Source: a bacterium
GTDB taxonomy: Bacteria; Bacteroidota; Bacteroidia; B-17B0; Aurantibacillaceae
Reading direction: 5' to 3'
DNA length: 64,000 nt
Assembly: GCA_029945625.1 (NCBI GenBank)
Contig: JAQSCW010000055.1
Span: 186,001 to 250,000 of the forward strand
Position 1 is the stretch's first letter; the number at the start of each line of letters is the position of its first letter. Shown in pieces: positions 62,095-64,000 of this stretch. The position numbers were made by a program, and so were the translations under genes. The notes below the pieces were generated by a model that had not been told where the DNA came from, ran no database searches, and saw only the letters and a list, made by a program, of their open reading frames with translations.

Positions 62095-63137
62095 ATGAGT
62101 GAATACAGTTCGTCAGAATGATGGTTGACGATTAGAATATTTCTGAGGGAATTCGGCTTCGTTTGATCGGAAGGTATACAACCGGGCACTAGTTGCTTCT
62201 TGATAATTGAGGTACCTAACCACAAGGCAAATGCACCGGAGGTAAAGTACTCGCCACAAAGTGGTTTAAAATAAGCAAGCGGTATGTTCAGCCGGCTTTC
62301 AAACTCTTTTAATTTCAGATCTTTTTCCACGTCACCGCTTCTACCGGATAAAACAAGATCAATTTCGCTTTTCTTTATAGCTAATTCTGAAAGGAATTCC
62401 AGTGCCATTTCAAGCAGTTCTTCGCCTGAATTTGTTTTCTGAATAGTCTTTACACCGCGAATTTTTGCTAAGGAATTGGCATTGCGTTTTTTTGAGAGAT
62501 TAAAAAATGCGGCGCCTTCTCCGGCCACAGATCCCTTGCTGGTGCTTTCCCATAAAAGTTCTTTAAGATCTTCAGCCGCTTTAATATGTCCTGCCCTTTC
62601 AAATAGTTCCTGCAAAGGAGCATTGAGTTCATCAATTCCTCCTACTAGCACCTGTTGGGCTTCCCCTTCCTTTAAGAGCATTAAAGCATCGAGCAGGGCC
62701 GATTCAAAGGAATTATTTTGATGAACATAAGTAAAATTATGTCCCTGACATTTGGTGAGCAAGGCAATCTGACCTGCAACACTGTTATGGGTAGATTGAA
62801 TGAACGAGGTTGGCGTTAACAATTGTTCTTCGTTATCTACCAAGGCGCGCAGAAATTTATCAGTATCTTCAAAACAACCCATGCCTGTACCAACCACGAT
62901 GGCATCGGGACTCTTAATGCCGGCGCGTTCAAGAGTCATCATACCTGCGGTGATGCCCATTTTTAAAATATGAGAGGCCCGACGGCTCATGGCCGAAGGA
63001 ATGTAATTTTTGTGTTCGAAGGGCGCAACTTTAAGGAATGGGGAGGGGGCAAATGGGGAACAGCCTTCGAAAAAGAAGGTCTCATCCACTGTGTTGTGGT
63101 GTGAAATGCAGGTGGCTCCATTGATAAATGCTTCCAT
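62076..63137 (-). CDS. Ketosynthase-like chain-length-factor homologue (inactive)
   Basis: A 353-residue protein with the thiolase fold of beta-ketoacyl synthases. GTGMGCFEDTDKFL and TPTSFIQSTHNSVAGQIA follow the family. The three catalytic residues are missing: the nucleophile-Cys site reads HQNNSFES (139-146), the first His site reads LSGRSGDVEKD instead of NAHGT, and the second reads CGEYF instead of GH. It is therefore best explained as the non-catalytic partner (chain length factor) of the ketosynthase encoded just upstream. ATG 63137 overlaps that gene's stop by one base (TGATG); a start at 63167 would overlap by 31 bp. Confidence 0.82.
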   Translation of the reverse strand: MEAFINGATCISHHNTVDETFFFEGCSPFAPSPFLKVAPFEHKNYIPSAMSRRASHILKMGITAGMMTLERAGIKSPDAIVVGTGMGCFEDTDKFLRALVDNEEQLLTPTSFIQSTHNSVAGQIALLTKCQGHNFTYVHQNNSFESALLDALMLLKEGEAQQVLVGGIDELNAPLQELFERAGHIKAAEDLKELLWESTSKGSVAGEGAAFFNLSKKRNANSLAKIRGVKTIQKTNSGEELLEMALEFLSELAIKKSEIDLVLSGRSGDVEKDLKLKEFESRLNIPLAYFKPLCGEYFTSGAFALWLGTSIIKKQLVPGCIPSDQTKPNSLRNILIVNHHSDELYSLICVSAC

Positions 63138-64000
63138 CAATTTTTGCTGAAAATTAAGGAGGAACAATTTCCTCCAAATCCGAAGGAGTTAGACATCACA
63201 TGTTGCAGTGCGACGTCGTTTTGCAATGTATCAACCGGGCAAATAGTGAGGTCGGTCATTTGATGCTCACGGTTGAGACAAGGAAAGATCGTATTATGCT
63301 GAAGAGACAAAATTGAGATCACCGCTTCGATGGAGGCGGCTGCAGCAAGTGTATGTCCGGTATATGCCTTGGTAGAACTAAATGCAGGAACCTTTGAACC
63401 AAATACCGTTTGCATGGCTATCCCTTCAGATGAATCATTATTAGGTGTGCCGGTGCCGTGCGCATTGATATAATCAATTTGAGAAGGTTCGAGAGAGGCT
63501 ATCTTCAGCGCTTTTTGCATCGCCAAACAGGCACCTTGTCCTTCGGGAGAAGAAGCCGTTTGATGAAAGGCATCATTAGTATTGCTGTAACCGGTTAACA
63601 GGGCCAGACTTTTTTTTGAGGAGGATTTGACCATCTTTTCCGATTCAAGCATCAGGTAAGCAGCACCTTCTCCCAGGTTCAGGCCTTTACGCTGATCGTC
63701 AAATGGTTTGCACCATTCTTTATCAAGAATCAGTAAGGTATTAAAACCATTCAAGGTGAATAAAGACAAGGCGTCAACCCCGCCCACGAGCACCCTGTCG
63801 AGGATGCCATTTCTTATTAACCGCGCCCCCAGCATAATGGCGTTGGCTGCCGATGAGCAGGCGGTACTAATAGTGGTGACATGATCTTCAATTCCTAAAT
63901 GAGACGCGATCACATTCGTGCTTACCCCACTAAAATGAGAGTCGATAAAATTCCCTTGATACCGATTTTCAAAAAAATCCTTGTACAACAATTCGCTATG
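63137..64000 (-). CDS. Beta-ketoacyl-ACP synthase (FabF-like), 5' end outside the window
   Basis: At least 287 residues; the frame is open through position 64000, and about 110 N-terminal residues are beyond the window. The active-site Cys is in TISTACSSAAN (codon near 63857-63859), the two His in NAHGTGTPNNDSSEG and AYTGHTLAAAA, and the C-terminus ends NSFGFGGNCSSLIFSKN, as in FabF-type condensing enzymes. It catalyses the elongation of ACP-bound chains. With the inactive ketosynthase encoded next, it forms a KS/CLF pair typical of aryl-polyene and type II polyketide loci. Confidence 0.9.
   Translation of the reverse strand, partial: HSELLYKDFFENRYQGNFIDSHFSGVSTNVIASHLGIEDHVTTISTACSSAANAIMLGARLIRNGILDRVLVGGVDALSLFTLNGFNTLLILDKEWCKPFDDQRKGLNLGEGAAYLMLESEKMVKSSSKKSLALLTGYSNTNDAFHQTASSPEGQGACLAMQKALKIASLEPSQIDYINAHGTGTPNNDSSEGIAMQTVFGSKVPAFSSTKAYTGHTLAAAASIEAVISILSLQHNTIFPCLNREHQMTDLTICPVDTLQNDVALQHVMSNSFGFGGNCSSLIFSKN

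Noticed and set aside
1-64000. tRNA, rRNA, tmRNA and CRISPR loci
   Set aside because: No cloverleaf-like arms, rRNA motifs or regularly spaced direct repeats were found in the gaps; smpB is present without tmRNA.

Overview
The window reads as chromosome of a Bacteroidota (Bacteroidetes) bacterium, probably a flavobacterium- or cytophaga-like relative. The evidence is a PorP/SprF-type protein next to a large surface protein with a type B (CHU_C) sorting domain, a second secreted enzyme with a type A sorting tail, the Bacteroidetes -7 promoter octamer TAnnTTTG in front of many genes, few good Shine-Dalgarno sites, FecR/ECF and LytS/LytTR signalling, and an operon of the flexirubin/aryl-polyene type. 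No rRNA, tRNA, CRISPR array, phage or intact insertion sequence was seen.

Left part (1-13.4 kb): a thioesterase, then a nucleotide-sugar block (WbpE-like aminotransferase, UDP-glucose dehydrogenase, UDP-glucuronate decarboxylase) that should make UDP-glucuronate, UDP-xylose and an amino sugar for surface glycans. It is followed by PhoH, a SAM hydrolase, an ECF sigma / FecR-like / outer-membrane barrel module, isopentenyl-PP isomerase and a LytS-LytTR sensor pair with a large periplasmic propeller. Middle (13.7-36.3 kb): mostly housekeeping (guaB, def, pckA, purC, uvrB, smpB, purF, YajQ, a heptose-kinase-like GHMP kinase) mixed with lipoproteins, a DNase I-like enzyme and a thioredoxin-fold protein whose CxxC is SxxS. 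The gaps at 19.1-19.5, 20.4, 22.3-24.0, 27.4-27.7, 34.1-34.4 and 46.6 kb hold dispersed repeats and decayed sequence.

Right part (36.4-53 kb): a LamG-tail/CotH-like type IX secretion cargo with its PorP partner, a DUF4340 protein, dnaN, a secreted esterase, an orphan HsdR-N-like nuclease, AMP nucleosidase, MeaB, a patatin with outer-membrane barrel, a lone ABC permease, tpiA, prmA and an inositol-monophosphatase.

The far right (53.06-64 kb, minus strand, running off the window) is a tightly overlapping operon: ketosynthase, a catalytically dead ketosynthase partner, polysaccharide deacetylase, LolA-like carrier, lipoprotein, hotdog dehydratase, glycosyltransferase-DUF2062, a 1290-residue fusion of MMPL transporter + acyltransferase + methyltransferase, and a CrtI-like oxidoreductase. 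It looks like the elongation, lipid-attachment and export half of a flexirubin/aryl-polyene pigment locus; the starter-unit genes would lie past 64 kb. I see no clearly new defence or mobile system. The most notable items are this operon with its altered active sites, a repeated 4-nt spacing between the -7 box and the start codon (possible leaderless mRNAs), an inverted-repeat-bounded intergenic element, and a terminator-shaped hairpin inside a signal-peptide coding region.
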